Part shown: piece by piece, positions 9,601 to 21,400 of the stretch
How positions within the stretch are numbered: the stretch's first letter is position 1
Layout: each line of letters starts with the position of its first letter
IMG/VR virus record: IMGVR_UViG_3300044825_003843
Coordinates: 64,001-108,092 of that record
Reading direction: 5' to 3' (one strand)
Source of the DNA: a virus
DNA length: 44,092 nt
Position numbers and translations under genes: made by a program
The notes under the pieces: generated by a model
What the model was told of the DNA's origin: nothing
Seen by the model: the letters and a program-made list of their open reading frames with translations, nothing else
Databases searched by the model: none

Positions 9601-12308
9601 AAAACAAATATTCCACCAACCGTATTGGAATTGTAAGTATAACTTGCAAAGGTTGGTTGAGTATCTGCGGTAACTGTATTGAAAAATCTTTGTGCTTGTT
9701 CATCCGCATCTACCTGCGAAATTTCTGAAGTAAAAAATCCTTGCTCGAGTTCAAACTCATTCGGAAGAGGAATGTTCATTTCTCCTATCGTATCAACGCC
9801 ACCATATGTTGTACCATTAATAGAATTACTTTGATAAGTTGGTAAAGTTGTATACCTGTCGGGCACACCTGAGACTAAAGGTAACAAAAATAAGTCACCT
9901 ATTATGGTAATATTTGTCGATGGAGAATCTGGAAGTATACTGTATTGTCTTGGTGTTCTTGTGGCCGTATATGATACTTCTTTGTGAGTGACAGTTCCTG
10001 AAGAAAGTGTGTAAAAATACGCACCGTCACATACATAACCCGTCGGAACGGTACTTGTAAAGAATCTATCATAATATAAAGTACTTCCTGTAAATATGTA
10101 CGGTGTGTTGGTGGTCAAAACTCGTAGTTCTTTACAACATTCTGTAATTAGCTTGTTTAATCTCAAAGTCCACGCAATTATCCCTAAAACAATAAGAACA
10201 ACTGCAACTATTATAGCAATTTTGGGATTACTAACACACGCGGTAACTACTTTGTCAATTATTTGTATTTTTCCTGTTCTTCCTCCATTCCAGTTTCCTA
10301 TTTTCATTGCATTTCTTCTCTGTATCCTTTGAGCTTTTTGAGGACTTATAGTTCCGTTTCTATATCCTCCTCCACCCGTCACAACGACTTTCAATACTAG
10401 TAATCCCGCAACAACTGCGGCGGTTCCAATTATCGTATTTATTATACCAAATGCATTATTTCTCATTGCAGTTTCCAAGCCGTCATACTTTGTACGAGCA
10501 CCTGTAAAATTGTCTAAATAAGAATTCAATAAGTTAGTATAAGCATTTCCAAATTTTACGATTGCATATTCAGTACCTGTTACAACATAACAATTGTTGT
10601 TGGCTGCCGGGTCTTCAACATCAATCAGATTGAAAAACTTATCATTGGATTGAGCTTTTACTGTGTCTAATCCCATATAGTATCTATACCCTGCCGGTTG
10701 AATAACATTCGCTTGGAGTACCTTGTCACGTATCACTCCCATATCCGCAACCATGTGAACACAGGTGGGTAATAGTCTTCGTCCAGTTGCAGGTGTTTCT
10801 ATAATTTGGTTTGTAAAAAGAGAGGTTATTTTTTCTACGTCAGCATATCTTTTGAAAGCCTTTTTAGTTATTTTATATTGTGTTGTTGTTCCCCAATCCC
10901 TTCTAAAAGGGGAACCCACTTTATAGGTTGCACCACTTACAGAGTACCAGTAAGGAAATGCTGGTTGAATGAAATAATTATCGTTGAATAATACAGTGCT
11001 GTTTTTGGTCCAAGAAGCTAATGGAGTTATAGAATAAACTTTAGTTGTAAGTCTAGGACTAATAATTGAATCATAAGCCGAGTATACGTGTAATCCAGCG
11101 TTATATTTGTAAATGGGAATTCCAGTACAACTTGAACTTATAGTTGTAGTAATTTGGGGTCCCAAATTTTCAGCTTGTCCTTTACCTAAACAAATTTTTA
11201 CTTTCAACAATCCACTTCTAGGAGGAATAACTCTGAAGGTAACACTACTTACAGATGTATCTATCCTATATAAACCATCTTCGTATTGTGGAATGAAAAA
11301 AGGAGTCTGCGACACCGGAGTATCAGAATATGATACTTCACCAGGAGCTTGGACTGTTCTGCTAAATGCATCATCTTCGAAGGTTACATAAGTATAAAAA
11401 AGTGCAGGTGCGGTTTTGGTTATGGTAATACTATATATAGAATTTGAACCGCCTGGAAATTCTATGGTCGCACAATGTATCGAATATTGTTTAAAAGAAT
11501 ATTCACCAGCAATAAAAGTGTCATTTGTTCTCTCTTCCGTCTCGATTAATGGGTTTATATATGTATATCCTGTTGGATTGTGTGTATATGTCGACGTTCC
11601 ACTACAAGATATCAACGCACAATTATTGTTACAAATACCTATCAAAGTTTGTGTAAATGTTGAACCATCGTAATACCAAACTAAACCTCTAGTACGACCA
11701 CCAACGTCTGGCGGAACAATTCCTGAGTTATCTCCCCAATATCTGTAATACCCTGTTGGAAGAGGGATTGTAAGTTGGTCATCTAAAAACCAAACACCTT
11801 CATAAAAAGGGAAACCGACATTCCCATCTGTAACAAGTGCATATACTTTGAAGAACTCCGTATCGATGCAATCACAAGTGTCTAAAAAAGTAGTACCGCT
11901 ACAAAAAGTACCTTCCACTAAGTTAGTACTACAGTCTAACCCAATATTTAACTGACCTGTAGTTCCACCTGAAGTGGTTATTTCAAGAGTAATATAATTA
12001 TTTTGACCAGGATTTTCACCAAAATCTAAAAAGTGAATCAAATCTCTAGATGAAGTAATGTTTCCCAAGTTCCATGTTTGTCCTGTAACTTGAACATTGT
12101 CTCTATAATATATTATAGAAATGTTGACTGAGGAACCATTGTTAGATATATAATCGAGTGGGATTAAAATAAATTCTTTATTAACATCCACAACCAAAAA
12201 TTGTATATAGGTTGTAGAAGTACCTGTCCATTTAAACTCTTGGACACTACCACACTCATTTGTTAAATCAGTTCCTACGGGGGGACAATAGACTGTTACT
12301 TCATTCAT
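6696..12308 (-). CDS. Giant modular virion protein with two membrane segments and A-B-B-A Cys modules on Pro/Thr linkers
   Basis: This 1870-residue protein has two very different halves. Residues 1 to about 1185 form a complex non-repetitive region rich in Tyr, Thr and Cys. It contains two hydrophobic segments at about 615-643 (AFGIINTIIGTAAVVAGLL) and 696-715 (IAIIVAVVLIVLGIIAWTL), separated by a basic loop with QKAQRIQRRNAMK. From about 1185 onward, Pro/Thr linkers alternate with four domains of about 90 residues in the order A-B-B-A, then a final Cys module (CFEYIATADQTDID) at the C-terminus. The two B copies are almost identical. The second half resembles a bead-on-string adhesin. The membrane segments are unusual for an external fibre and could serve membrane penetration during DNA entry or anchoring at the host envelope; this is inference. 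No family is recognised. The start ATG lies 11 nt after the preceding gene. Confidence 0.75.
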   Translation of the reverse strand: MNEVTVYCPPVGTDLTNECGSVQEFKWTGTSTTYIQFLVVDVNKEFILIPLDYISNNGSSVNISIIYYRDNVQVTGQTWNLGNITSSRDLIHFLDFGENPGQNNYITLEITTSGGTTGQLNIGLDCSTNLVEGTFCSGTTFLDTCDCIDTEFFKVYALVTDGNVGFPFYEGVWFLDDQLTIPLPTGYYRYWGDNSGIVPPDVGGRTRGLVWYYDGSTFTQTLIGICNNNCALISCSGTSTYTHNPTGYTYINPLIETEERTNDTFIAGEYSFKQYSIHCATIEFPGGSNSIYSITITKTAPALFYTYVTFEDDAFSRTVQAPGEVSYSDTPVSQTPFFIPQYEDGLYRIDTSVSSVTFRVIPPRSGLLKVKICLGKGQAENLGPQITTTISSSCTGIPIYKYNAGLHVYSAYDSIISPRLTTKVYSITPLASWTKNSTVLFNDNYFIQPAFPYWYSVSGATYKVGSPFRRDWGTTTQYKITKKAFKRYADVEKITSLFTNQIIETPATGRRLLPTCVHMVADMGVIRDKVLQANVIQPAGYRYYMGLDTVKAQSNDKFFNLIDVEDPAANNNCYVVTGTEYAIVKFGNAYTNLLNSYLDNFTGARTKYDGLETAMRNNAFGIINTIIGTAAVVAGLLVLKVVVTGGGGYRNGTISPQKAQRIQRRNAMKIGNWNGGRTGKIQIIDKVVTACVSNPKIAIIVAVVLIVLGIIAWTLRLNKLITECCKELRVLTTNTPYIFTGSTLYYDRFFTSTVPTGYVCDGAYFYTLSSGTVTHKEVSYTATRTPRQYSILPDSPSTNITIIGDLFLLPLVSGVPDRYTTLPTYQSNSINGTTYGGVDTIGEMNIPLPNEFELEQGFFTSEISQVDADEQAQRFFNTVTADTQPTFASYTYNSNTVGGIFVFSHEIKIEDLPREVTCFYDNTNLSGLTIGKKIYLDSDGFSQVLSGYYAYETETNYREFALVLSGTVEDIFIMTSSASTTVTSTLTGGTKNVIQTQKDFTSGWYTSSAQPEESILVPKKWGTSQFYNSSEIKRGFVRTPVSADTFYTYTTNNGIATTYEEAESFYYNEILTLEESFFYFRSNTLLIDQEQVCTLTGSGINFIIKTISGDTTNSGYGVQFVAAIYTASTFDSSYTISIQGSESSKLLELPEAYNGQITSVSITGYTSQNPINKTLYSAGTFTSCVRPTSTPTQTPTITSTPTVTPSITPTRTATPPVTPTNTSTPTRTGTPTPSVTSPGTQIQLATAQNDECVACRLTTYSTVGYVSPVDTTPSVNDVVYTNSTLTNVFNGASQWFKTSWSPNATQYSIQISASGVVLAVKDCSTCPSVTPTPTVTATPTPTNTPAITSTPTNSITPTNTVTPTITRTVTPTITRTPTVTPTPTSPAIQYNLDPTNFTTAENACRNGVLGGTVKYLPPTYTTPQTGIIVYNDSNLTATYDGGDQYHKMFRGASSWAVRIGTGGLISDVVDCSTIPSLTPTPTVTTTPTPTVTATPTRTATPSITPTNSLTPTNTITPTTTPTITSTNTATPTTTPTPTSPGIQYNLDPTNFTTAENACRNGVLGGTVKYLPPTYTTPQTGIYVYNESTLTTFYDGGEQYHKMFRGGSSWAVRIGTGGLISDVVDCSTIPSLTPTPTVTTTPTITPTNTVTPTITPTTTPLGSAIQLSTPQNDDCVACRLTTYSQTRYVNPTDSTPTVNDIVYQDINLTTLFNGNSQWFKTTWGAPTEYSIQIGTNGQVLAVTNCSTCPSQTPTPTITTTPTITPTVTVTTSQTPAETSTPTPTETPSSTPIPCFEYIATADQTDIDNSESGVYFEYVDCSGVNQTLNRGTVTPSNPVCARSVGSIYIIVNGFPSSAGGSFWSAPGDSCSV
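6980..8760 (-). repeat. Duplicated ~90-residue modules A-B-B-A with Pro/Thr linkers
   Basis: In coding order, module A1 spans about 8600-8328, B1 about 8152-7890, B2 about 7690-7430 and A2 about 7330-7066. B1 and B2 are nearly identical in protein (both contain YNLDPTNFTTAENACRNGV), and A1 and A2 share ECVACRLTTYS versus DCVACRLTTYS. All four end in a DCST motif. Linkers of Pro-Thr repeats separate them. The pattern points to duplication of module-plus-linker units. Confidence 0.8.
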
Positions 12309-12319
12309 ATATACTATAA

Positions 12320-12625
12320 TTATGGCGTAGGATTATTAATAACTGCGTATGCATTTCCGAGTAAAGTTTGTTGTAAGTTCAGAATTCTTATAATATCGTT
12401 ATATTGTTGTTGGTCAACATCTGCAGGAAATTCCCCATCCCAAATATATTGTCCTTCTTTATCACTGTATAACAATAAATTAGTTTTTCTAGCCTGTTGC
12501 AAATACAAACTAAAATGAAGTTGGAAATAGTTTACATTTTCTGAGATTTGAAACCATACTACTTTTCCAACATTTCCGAAGTAGCTATTATATGTCACTT
12601 GAGGTATTGATAATGGTGTTGCCAT
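12320..12625 (-). CDS. Small hypothetical protein between two giant stalk genes
   Basis: The product has 101 residues and no signal peptide, Cys or Pro/Thr repeats. Its N-terminal half looks like beta strands (VGKVVWFQISENVNYFQLHF), and the second half has a Gln-rich, probably helical stretch ending in PTP. It starts 10 nt after the stop of the 1917-residue stalk protein, with an uninterrupted A tract right before the ATG, and is followed after 11 nt by the 1870-residue protein. Such small genes between tail proteins often encode chaperones or attachment adaptors, but the sequence gives no direct support. I do not recognise the family. Confidence 0.7.
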   Translation of the reverse strand: MATPLSIPQVTYNSYFGNVGKVVWFQISENVNYFQLHFSLYLQQARKTNLLLYSDKEGQYIWDGEFPADVDQQQYNDIIRILNLQQTLLGNAYAVINNPTP

Positions 12626-12635
12626 TTTTTTTTAT

Positions 12636-15600
12636 TTAGTTTGGATTATCTGCCTGCCCAACACAAGCTCCTAAGTTTACTATTCTACCACCTGTTGGTG
12701 TTGTTCTTGAACAAACCGGTCCTGCGTTTGCTCCTGCTTGTACGAATATTTGTGTGGTAATTCCTGTAGAACAATCAACATATTCATATGTTGTACTGAA
12801 ACTATTTGGACCTAAGTAATAACTTATGCATGATGCATTATTTGATGGTGTAATTGTTGTTGTAGGTGTTGGAGAAGGTACAAGTCCTGAAGTTTTTGTA
12901 GGTGTTGGGGTTAAGGTACTTGTTGGAGTTGGTGTCAATGTTGTACAATTCGAACAACTTGTACTTGCAGTCACTGTGTTGTTTCCGTTTATCACATTAA
13001 CTAATCTATATTGACCACTGTATTGAATATAATATGAACCTGTACTATATTGACCAAATGATGGATTTGTATATGTTGTACAGTTACAGAATGAAGTACC
13101 GTTACCTTCTGTAGGGTCAGGGTTGAATAATATTGCATTACAAGCCCCGGCAATCGTTCCATATAGGTCAGACGTTACTTCTGAGAATAGAGGTGCGTTA
13201 CAATTATAGAGGTAAGGACAACTCACACAAACATCCATGGTCACATTATTGAAATTACCTGAACTGTTATTGGCAAAAACAGATAAGTCCATCGCAGTTC
13301 CCAAATTAAATCCTATAAATCCAACCGTCTTTGTTATTGATTGTGTTGGGGAAGTAAATTGAAATACCTCACCTAACCCCTCTTGTAAATTACCAACGAA
13401 TACTTCAAAAATACTCGTTGCGCCAGTCACTGATATTGTAACATCAACATTTCCATAACTTTGTCCTAATTCTACAATTCCATTGTATGTTGTAGCGTTT
13501 GGCTCAGTTATTATCAAATTGAAGCAAGTATCACAAGTATATACGACAGGTAGACAGTTTGCCACAGGAACAATTGATGAAGTTATATTCGTATAACAAT
13601 CATTTCCATTATAGACTATACACAAAATTGGCGCTACCCCGCAGTTATCGATACAAACATCAGTAGCATACGTTCCTGAAAAATTATAAGTATTTTGATT
13701 TATTGTATTATCATTCAAACAATCAGGGTAAGTCAAATAAACTGCGCCATTATCACTCAAGTCCAAATCTGCTTGCGTTATGATAACATCATAACTAGTA
13801 CAACCTGTACAATATCCTGCAGATGTTGTCACTGTTGGAGTCACAGTATTTGTTGGTGTAAGTGTATTAGTCGGAGTTATAGTATTAGTTGGAGTTATTG
13901 TATTAGTCGGAGTTATTGTTGGGGTATTTGATGATGTTGCTGTTGGAGTTGTAGTTGGTGTTGTCGTATTCGTAGCAGTTATTGAAGGTGTTACAGTTGG
14001 TGTTGTCGTATTTGTCGGTGTTGGCGTTTGTGATGCACCTTCGCTCATTGTCATTGTTGGAGTAACACTATTAGTAGGAGTTATTGTTGGCGTGACAGTT
14101 GGAGTTTCCGTATTAGTTGGAGTCACTGTATTTGTTGGTGTCTCAGTGTTCGTAGGTGTGATAGTATTAGTTGGAGTTATCGTTGGTGTTTCCGTATTAG
14201 TTGGAGTCACTGTATTTGTTGGTGTCTCAGTGTTCGTAGGTGTGATAGTATTAGTTGGAGTTATAGTTGGAGTTTCTGTCAAAGTTGGTGTTGGTGTTTG
14301 AGAAGCTCCCTCACTTGGAGTATTTGTCGGAGTTATGGTATTTGTCGGAGTTATTGTTGGAGTAACAGTATTTGTTGCAGTTATCGAAGGTGTAACTGTT
14401 GGTGTTTCAGTGTTTGTTGCAGTTATCGAAGGTGTAACTGTTGGTGTTTCAGTGTTTGTTGCGGTTATAGAGGGGGTTACTGTCGGAGTTTCAGTATTTG
14501 TTGCAGTTATAGAAGGGGTTACTGATGGTGTAGTTGTATTTGTCGGAGTTATGGTAGGAGTTTCTGTCAAAGTTGGTGTTGGTGTTTGAGAAGCACCTTC
14601 ACTTGGAGTATTAGTAGGAGTTATGGTATTTGTTGGAGTTATTGTTGGTGTTTCAGTATTGGTAGGGGTTATAGTATTTGTCGGAGTTATTGTCGGAGTT
14701 TCAGTGTTTGTTGGAGTAACCGTATTTGTTGGTGTTTCAGTGTTTGTAGGCGTAGTAGTGTTAGTCGGTGTAATAGTGTTAGTTGGAGTTATTGTTGGTG
14801 TTTCAGTATTTGTAGGCGTAATTGTGTTCGTTGGAGTTATCGTAGGAGTATTAGACCTAGTCGGTGGAGGGAATGTTTCTGTTGGAGTAGTTGTTATGGT
14901 GTTGGTTGGTGTTATCGTAGGTGTTTCAGTATTTGTAGGTGTCTGTGTATTAGTCGCTGTCACAGTGTTAGTTGGTGTAATAGAAGGTGTAACTGTTGGA
15001 GTTGGTGTTAAAGTAGGTGTTGGTGTTTGAGATGCTCCTTCACTTGAGGTATTTGTTGGGGTTATAGTATTAGTTGGTGTAACAGAAGGAGTTTCAGTAA
15101 TAGTTGGAGTTATAGTTGGGGTAGTTGTATTTGTGGATGTTACTGTAGGTGTATTAGACCTAGTCGGTGGAGGGAATGTTTCGGTCGGTGTTGTTGTTAC
15201 TGTATTAGTAGGTGTGATGGTTGGTGAAGTTGTATTTGTTGGTGTTATTGTATTAGTCGGAGTAATAGTGTTAGTTGGTGTTATTGTATTAGTCGGAGTA
15301 ATAGTGTTAGTTGGTGTTATTGTGTTTGTTGGTGTTATAGATGGTGTTGTTGTATTTGTTGTTGTTACCGTAGGAGTATTAGACCTAGTCGGTGGAGGGA
15401 ATGTTTCAGTAGGTGTAGTTGTAACTGTGTTTGTTGGTGTTATAGTATTAGTTGGAGTTATCGTTGGAGTAATAGTTGGAGTTTGAGTATTTGTTGCTGT
15501 AGGTGTTTGTGATGCACCAGGACTACTTGTGTTAGTTGGTGTTACAGTATTTGTTGGAGTTATGGATGGTGTAAGAGTATTAGTTGGAGTTAACGTGTTT

Positions 15601-18389
15601 GTCGGGGTAACAGTATTAGTAGAAGTTATGGATGGTGTAATAGTGTTAGTTGGTGTTATTGTATTTGTAGGTGTGACAGTGTTGGTTGGTGTTATAGTGT
15701 TAGTTGGTGTTATTGTTGGAGTGTTAGACCTTGTTGGCGGAGGGAATGTCTCAGTCGGTGTAATTGTAACAGTATTTGTCGGAGTTATTGTTGGGGTTTG
15801 AGTAACAGTTGGCGTTACAGTATTAGTTGGTGTTACTGTTGGAGTGTTAGACCTAGTCGGTGGAGGGAATGTTTCTGTTGGTGTAGTTGTAACAGTGTTT
15901 GTCGGAGTTATAGTGTTTGTTGGAGTTATCGTATTTGTTGGTGTTACAGTATTTGTCGGTGTAATAGTATTGGTAGGAGTTATTGTGTTTGTTGGTGTAA
16001 TTGTATTAGTTGGAGTTATTGTTGGAGTATTAGACCTAGTCGGTGGAGGGAATGTTTCAGTTGGAGTTGTTGTTACGGTGTTGGTTGGTGTAATAGTATT
16101 AGTCGGAGTGATGGTGTTTGTTGGTGTTATGGTATTAGTTGGTGTTACAGTGTTGGTTGGTGTTATTGTATTAGTTGGTGTTACAGTGTTAGTTGGAGTT
16201 ATGGTTGGAGTGTTAGACCTAGTTGGTGGAGGGAATGTTTCGGTTGGTGTAGTTGTAACAGTATTTGTCGGAGTTATAGTGTTTGTTGGAGTTATCGTAT
16301 TAGTTGGAGTTATTGTATTAGTTGGTGTTATAGTATTTGTCGGAGTGATTGTGTTAGTTGGAGTTATCGTATTAGTTGGAGTTATAGTATTGGTTGGGGT
16401 TATGGTGTTAGTTGGAGTTATTGTGTTAGTTGGAGTTATGGTGTTAGTTGGAGTTATTGTTGGAGTGTTAGACCTTGTTGGTGGAGGGAATGTTTCGGTT
16501 GGGGTATTAGTTACGGTATTTGTTGGAGTAATTGTATTAGTTGGTGTTGTTGTGTTAGTTGGTGTAATAGTATTAGTAGGTGTTTGGGTATTTGTTGGTG
16601 TAATAGTATTAGTTGGTGTTATTGTGTTTGTAGGAGTTATTGTAGGAGTGTTAGACCTTGTTGGTGGAGGGAATGTTTCGGTTGGGGTATTAGTTACGGT
16701 ATTTGTTGGAGTAATTGTTGGTGTTTCTGTGTTGGTAGGAGTTAAAGTATTTGTTGGTGTTACGGTATTAGTTGGAGTTATAGTATTAGTAGGGGTAATT
16801 GTAGGCGTTTCTGTAACAGTTGCCGTTGGAGTTTCAGTCGGTGTTTCTGTAATAGTTGGAGTTGGGGTTGAAGTTTGTGTTGGAGTTGGAGTAAGTACAC
16901 AATTGATAGGGAATGGAGCAGTGACTGTATTTCCAGAACCAATAAAAAAGACTTGTCCAACGGAAATCGAACCTGTAGGCCCCAAAATAGGAACTCCAGT
17001 ACAACCTACTCTATAGAACCTATTAGCGAGTCCTGTTAATATTGCAGTTGGATATAGATTTTGACCAGTATTAACTGTTCTGTTATAGAAATAATACGGT
17101 GGAAAAGTTGTTCCATTCGCTAGTGGAGGAGCTTGTATCTGAAATCTCGACCCAACAGCTATATCGTCGAAATTGAGGGACTTACTACACGCATTATTAC
17201 CTCCAGGTACTAATGTATTATTAACCAAATATAAACAATTGTTTGATGCACAAGCCTCTTCCAAAGTAGTACCCACGGAAACTGGAATGACTTGTCTTGC
17301 TGGTTGGCAGTTTCCAGGACACAAAGTTCCATTAGAACCATCAGTTCGTATTAATCTTGGCACAAGTGTTCCTGTAGTCGGATTTGTTACCATTTGTATT
17401 TGTATGAACCAACCATCATAAACAAAATAAATTCCCGCAGGAATTGTTGAAGTGAAAGCCGGAACATTTAAAGGTGTTCCCGAACAATCACTATAGAAAG
17501 TCATGTTTGCACAATCATAAGGTGCAACACTTCCCATCGTAGAACTCCAAAAAGTCAGAATGTCAGCACTTATATCTGTTTCTGTGTATACATAAATTGT
17601 AATAGAACCAACCGAACCTGCGAAATTATTCATCGCCTCATTCATGGTATTACCCGTATAAACAGTAATTTCTTGACAAAATCCTCCAGCAATAGGAACT
17701 GCTAAAACTGTTGCATTTGTTTGTAGTTCTGTAGTGGTAAATCCTGAACTTGAACCAGAGTTATAGGTACCAATTGTAGTACTTAATTCAGTCATAACCC
17801 CTCCTACTTCTTGGAAGAATTTCAGACTTTCATATCTTGTTTGGTCTATGTTTTCAAATGGTATGCCTATTGTGATAGGATAGGTAATATTAATTCCACT
17901 TGTTTCAAAACTATAAGATTCAATAGTATTTGAAAGGTAATAATTTGTTGTAATCACATTACCTGTTAAATTAGTTCCCTCGGTTATATTTTCTTCGGAA
18001 CCAGGTATCACTGAAAAATATCCTCCAGGAGCGCCAGGAACTGTTCCACCACTTGTAAATTCTATTGTGACAGGTGTTCCTGAGTTTGGTATCGAATAAT
18101 TAAAACTTGTACCAGCACTGATTGAACCTTGTGGAATATCAATCGCCGATATTGCATATATTTCTTGAGCCCATGAGAGCGAATCATTACTACCTTCTAT
18201 TGTAACAAGTGAAATACTTGGGTTAGCAAGTCCTGAAAATGTGATAACACCGGTTTCTCCATCGATTGAAATATAACTATCTATATCAGGTTCCGTCGAA
18301 ACAATTTCATATAGTTCAACTTTCCCTCCTAATTTTATGGGAAATTTTTGACTTACTTCATTAGGTCTTGATATTATATAACTCGGCAT
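12636..18389 (-). CDS. Giant mucin-like stalk protein with Pro-Thr-Asn-Thr repeats
   Basis: The 1917-residue protein has three parts. Residues 1 to about 499 form a folded head with beta-rich segments and several Cys; it begins [17 protein letters not shown] and has no signal peptide. Residues about 500-1521 are an almost uninterrupted Pro/Thr/Asn repeat, mostly variants of TPTNTI, punctuated by nine copies of [13 protein letters not shown] and five of a (S)xGASQTPT element. Residues about 1522-1917 form a tail with Cys modules, including [14 protein letters not shown], a short Pro/Thr linker, and a final Cys module. The stalk should be an extended, unfolded rod and a dense field of potential O-glycosylation sites, by analogy with mucins. 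It is probably a virion fibre or surface adhesin. It could instead be displayed on the host cell, though no secretion signal is seen. An AATAAATA box lies 15 nt upstream. Confidence 0.8.
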   Translation of the reverse strand: MPSYIISRPNEVSQKFPIKLGGKVELYEIVSTEPDIDSYISIDGETGVITFSGLANPSISLVTIEGSNDSLSWAQEIYAISAIDIPQGSISAGTSFNYSIPNSGTPVTIEFTSGGTVPGAPGGYFSVIPGSEENITEGTNLTGNVITTNYYLSNTIESYSFETSGINITYPITIGIPFENIDQTRYESLKFFQEVGGVMTELSTTIGTYNSGSSSGFTTTELQTNATVLAVPIAGGFCQEITVYTGNTMNEAMNNFAGSVGSITIYVYTETDISADILTFWSSTMGSVAPYDCANMTFYSDCSGTPLNVPAFTSTIPAGIYFVYDGWFIQIQMVTNPTTGTLVPRLIRTDGSNGTLCPGNCQPARQVIPVSVGTTLEEACASNNCLYLVNNTLVPGGNNACSKSLNFDDIAVGSRFQIQAPPLANGTTFPPYYFYNRTVNTGQNLYPTAILTGLANRFYRVGCTGVPILGPTGSISVGQVFFIGSGNTVTAPFPINCVLTPTPTQTSTPTPTITETPTETPTATVTETPTITPTNTITPTNTVTPTNTLTPTNTETPTITPTNTVTNTPTETFPPPTRSNTPTITPTNTITPTNTITPTNTQTPTNTITPTNTTTPTNTITPTNTVTNTPTETFPPPTRSNTPTITPTNTITPTNTITPTNTITPTNTITPTNTITPTNTITPTNTITPTNTITPTNTITPTNTITPTNTVTTTPTETFPPPTRSNTPTITPTNTVTPTNTITPTNTVTPTNTITPTNTITPTNTITPTNTVTTTPTETFPPPTRSNTPTITPTNTITPTNTITPTNTITPTNTVTPTNTITPTNTITPTNTVTTTPTETFPPPTRSNTPTVTPTNTVTPTVTQTPTITPTNTVTITPTETFPPPTRSNTPTITPTNTITPTNTVTPTNTITPTNTITPSITSTNTVTPTNTLTPTNTLTPSITPTNTVTPTNTSSPGASQTPTATNTQTPTITPTITPTNTITPTNTVTTTPTETFPPPTRSNTPTVTTTNTTTPSITPTNTITPTNTITPTNTITPTNTITPTNTITPTNTTSPTITPTNTVTTTPTETFPPPTRSNTPTVTSTNTTTPTITPTITETPSVTPTNTITPTNTSSEGASQTPTPTLTPTPTVTPSITPTNTVTATNTQTPTNTETPTITPTNTITTTPTETFPPPTRSNTPTITPTNTITPTNTETPTITPTNTITPTNTTTPTNTETPTNTVTPTNTETPTITPTNTITPTNTETPTITPTNTITPTNTPSEGASQTPTPTLTETPTITPTNTTTPSVTPSITATNTETPTVTPSITATNTETPTVTPSITATNTETPTVTPSITATNTVTPTITPTNTITPTNTPSEGASQTPTPTLTETPTITPTNTITPTNTETPTNTVTPTNTETPTITPTNTITPTNTETPTNTVTPTNTETPTVTPTITPTNSVTPTMTMSEGASQTPTPTNTTTPTVTPSITATNTTTPTTTPTATSSNTPTITPTNTITPTNTITPTNTLTPTNTVTPTVTTSAGYCTGCTSYDVIITQADLDLSDNGAVYLTYPDCLNDNTINQNTYNFSGTYATDVCIDNCGVAPILCIVYNGNDCYTNITSSIVPVANCLPVVYTCDTCFNLIITEPNATTYNGIVELGQSYGNVDVTISVTGATSIFEVFVGNLQEGLGEVFQFTSPTQSITKTVGFIGFNLGTAMDLSVFANNSSGNFNNVTMDVCVSCPYLYNCNAPLFSEVTSDLYGTIAGACNAILFNPDPTEGNGTSFCNCTTYTNPSFGQYSTGSYYIQYSGQYRLVNVINGNNTVTASTSCSNCTTLTPTPTSTLTPTPTKTSGLVPSPTPTTTITPSNNASCISYYLGPNSFSTTYEYVDCSTGITTQIFVQAGANAGPVCSRTTPTGGRIVNLGACVGQADNPN
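13826..16893 (-). repeat. Pro-Thr-Asn-Thr repeat tract with nine [10 protein letters not shown] cassettes
   Basis: Coding-strand units are 12 or 18 nt long, always multiples of three, with much variation at third codon positions. Cassettes encoding [13 protein letters not shown] lie near 14850, 15152, 15380, 15726, 15847, 16029, 16213, 16469 and 16650. The elements encoding GASQTPT occur near 14030, 14300, 14590, 15030 and 15510. The tract is about 3 kb. Confidence 0.9.
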
Positions 18390-18404
18390 CTCGTTTTGTT
18401 ACAA

Positions 18405-18412
18405 AATAAATA
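18405..18412 (-). promoter_or_regulatory. TATTTATT box upstream of the 1917-residue stalk gene
   Basis: The sense strand reads TATTTATT, then 15 nt (TTGTAACAAAACGAG), then ATG at 18389. It is the same octamer seen before four other large genes. Confidence 0.35.
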
Positions 18413-18430
18413 CTTCGAATAATGATTATA

Positions 18431-21400
18431 TTATGCACATGCCCCAGCATCTGTTAATCCACCATTAAGATAATTTTGAGAAAGGTAAGAAGTTGGGTTA
18501 ATGTATATTATCGAAGCACTAAGTAAGAAATCATCAGGTCCTGTTGAAAGTGTACTGAAGTCTTTAGAACCATTTGCAGGAATGAACACTTGTGTGAAGT
18601 TACCTGGTCCTGTTTCTATAGTTTCATAGTCAATACCAATTTCAATCTGAGTCAAAACGTTAACTGAGTTTGTTCCATAAGCTCCAGGAGTCGCATCTGC
18701 ATATCCATTGAAAGTTATCAACCACTCTGAACCATTGAATTGTGGTACAGGTTCAACGCACACACTTATATAGATGTCTAAGAATGGTGTTTGTGTCACT
18801 GTAGGAGTAATAGTTGTTGTTGGTGTTATTGTTGGAGTATTAGACCTTGTCGGTGGAGGTGCCGTTTCGGTAGGTGTGACTGTGGTAGTATTGGTTGGAG
18901 TTATCGAAGGAGTAACAGTATTAGTTGGTGTTATTGTAGGAGTTGTTGTTGTGGTAGGTGTATTTGTTCTTGTAGGTGGTGGAGCAGTTTCAGTAGGTGT
19001 AATACTCGGTGTTATTGTTGGAGTGGCAGTACGAGTTAGAGTTGGTGTTGGTGTATTAGTTCTTGTAGGGTTAGGGGTTCTTGTATTTGTTGGTGTTATT
19101 GTGTTAGTTGGAGTTATTGACGGAGTCGCAGTCCTTGTTGGAGTAATAGTATTAGTTGGAGTTATTGACGGAGTAATAGTATTTGTTGGAGTAATAGTAT
19201 TAGTTGGAGTAATAGTATTAGTTGGAGTTATTGACGGAGTAATAGTATTAGTCGGAGTTATTGTGTTGGTTGGAGTTATTGAAGGAGTAACTGTATTTGT
19301 TGGAGTAATAGTATTAGTTGGAGTAATAGTATTAGTTGGAGTTATTGTGTTGGTTGGAGTTATTGAAGGAGTAACTGTATTAGTTGGGGTTATTGTGTTT
19401 GTCGGGGTTATTGTGTTGGTTGGAGTTATTGAAGGAGTAACTGTATTAGTTGGAGTAATAGTATTAGTTGGAGTTATTGATGGTGTCGCAGTCCTTGTTG
19501 GCGTAATAGTATTAGTTGGAGTTATTGTGTTGGTTGGAGTTATTGAAGGAGTAACTGTATTAGTTGGGGTAACTGTATTAGTCGGAGTAATAGTATTCGT
19601 AGGTGTTATTGATGGAGTAACTGTATTAGTTGGGGTAACTGTATTAGTCGGAGTAATAGTATTCGTAGGTGTTATTGATGGAGTAACTGTATTAGTTGGA
19701 GTAATAGTATTAGTTGGAGTTATCGATGGTGTTACACTATTAGTTGGAGTGATTGTGTTAGTAGGGGTTATAGATGGTGTTAATGTATTAGTTGGAGTTA
19801 TTGTGTTAGTTGGAGTTATTGTATTTGTTGGTGTAATTGACGGTGTTATTGTATTTGTTGGTGTAATTGTATTTGTAGGTGTGATAGATGGAGTAAGAGT
19901 ATTAGTTGGCGTTAAAGTATTGGTTGGTGTAATAGATGGAGTAGTAGTATTCGTTGGGGTTATTGTATTTGTAGGAGTTATTGAAGGTGTTGTAGTGTTA
20001 GTTGGGGTTATTGTATTTGTTGGAGTTATTGTATTCGTTGGTGTAATTGATGGTGTTATAGTATTAGTTGGCGTGATGGTATTAGTTGGTGTTATTGATG
20101 GAGTGATAGTATTGGTTGGAGTGATGGTATTTGTAGGAGTTATTGAAGGTGTTGTAGTGTTTGTTGGAGTAGTTGTATTTGTTGGAGTTATTGTATTAGT
20201 TGGAGTTATTGAAGGTGTTATTGTATTTGTAGGAGTAATTGTGTTAGTAGGAGTATTAGTATTGGTAGGTGTGATAGATGGAGTAATAGTATTTGTTGGT
20301 GTTATTGTATTCGTTGGTGTTATGGTGTTGGTTGGAGTTATAGATGGAGTAACTGTATTAGTTGGGGTTATCGTAGGGGTGTTAGACCTAGTTGGCGGAG
20401 GGAATGTCTCAGTCGGCGTATTTGTTACAGTATTGGTTGGAGTTATCGATGGTGTTATTGTGTTCGTTGGAGTAATAGTGTTAGTTGGAGTTATTGTGTT
20501 CGTTGGAGTAATAGTGTTAGTTGGAGTTATTGTGTTCGTTGGAGTAATAGTATTTGTTGGTGTTATTGATGGTGTGACGCTATTAGTTGGAGTTATTGTA
20601 TTAGTTGGAGTAATAGTGTTAGTTGGTGTTATTGATGCTGTTACAGTATTGGTTGGAGTAATAGTATTTGTCGGTGTGATAGTATTCGTTGGAGTTATCG
20701 ATGGTGTTATTGTGTTCGTTGGAGTAATAGTGTTAGTTGGAGTTATTGTGTTCGTTGGTGTAATAGTATTAGTTGGTGTTATTGTGTTAGTTGGTGTAAT
20801 AGTATTCGTTGGCGTTATTGACGGAGTAATAGTATTAGTTGGTGTTATTGTGTTAGTTGGTGTAATAGTATTCGTTGGCGTTATTGACGGAGTAATAGTA
20901 TTAGTTGGTGTTATTGTGTTAGTTGGTGTAATAGTATTCGTTGGTGTTATTGATGGTGTTATTGTATTTGTTGGAGTAATAGTGTTAGTTGGAGTTATTG
21001 TGTTCGTTGGTGTAATAGTATTAGTTGGTGTTATTGTGTTAGTTGGTGTAATAGTATTCGTTGGCGTTATTGACGGAGTAATAGTATTAGTTGGTGTTAT
21101 TGTGTTAGTTGGTGTAATAGTATTCGTTGGCGTTATTGACGGAGTAATAGTATTAGTTGGTGTTATTGTGTTAGTTGGTGTAATAGTATTCGTTGGTGTT
21201 ATTGATGGTGTTATTGTATTTGTTGGTGTTATGGTGTTGGTTGGAGTTATAGATGGTGTTACACTATTAGTTGGGGTTATCGTAGGGGTGTTAGACCTAG
21301 TTGGCGGAGGGAATGTCTCAGTCGGCGTATTTGTTACAGTATTGGTTGGAGTTATCGATGGTGTTATTGTGTTCGTTGGAGTAATAGTGTTGGTTGGTGT

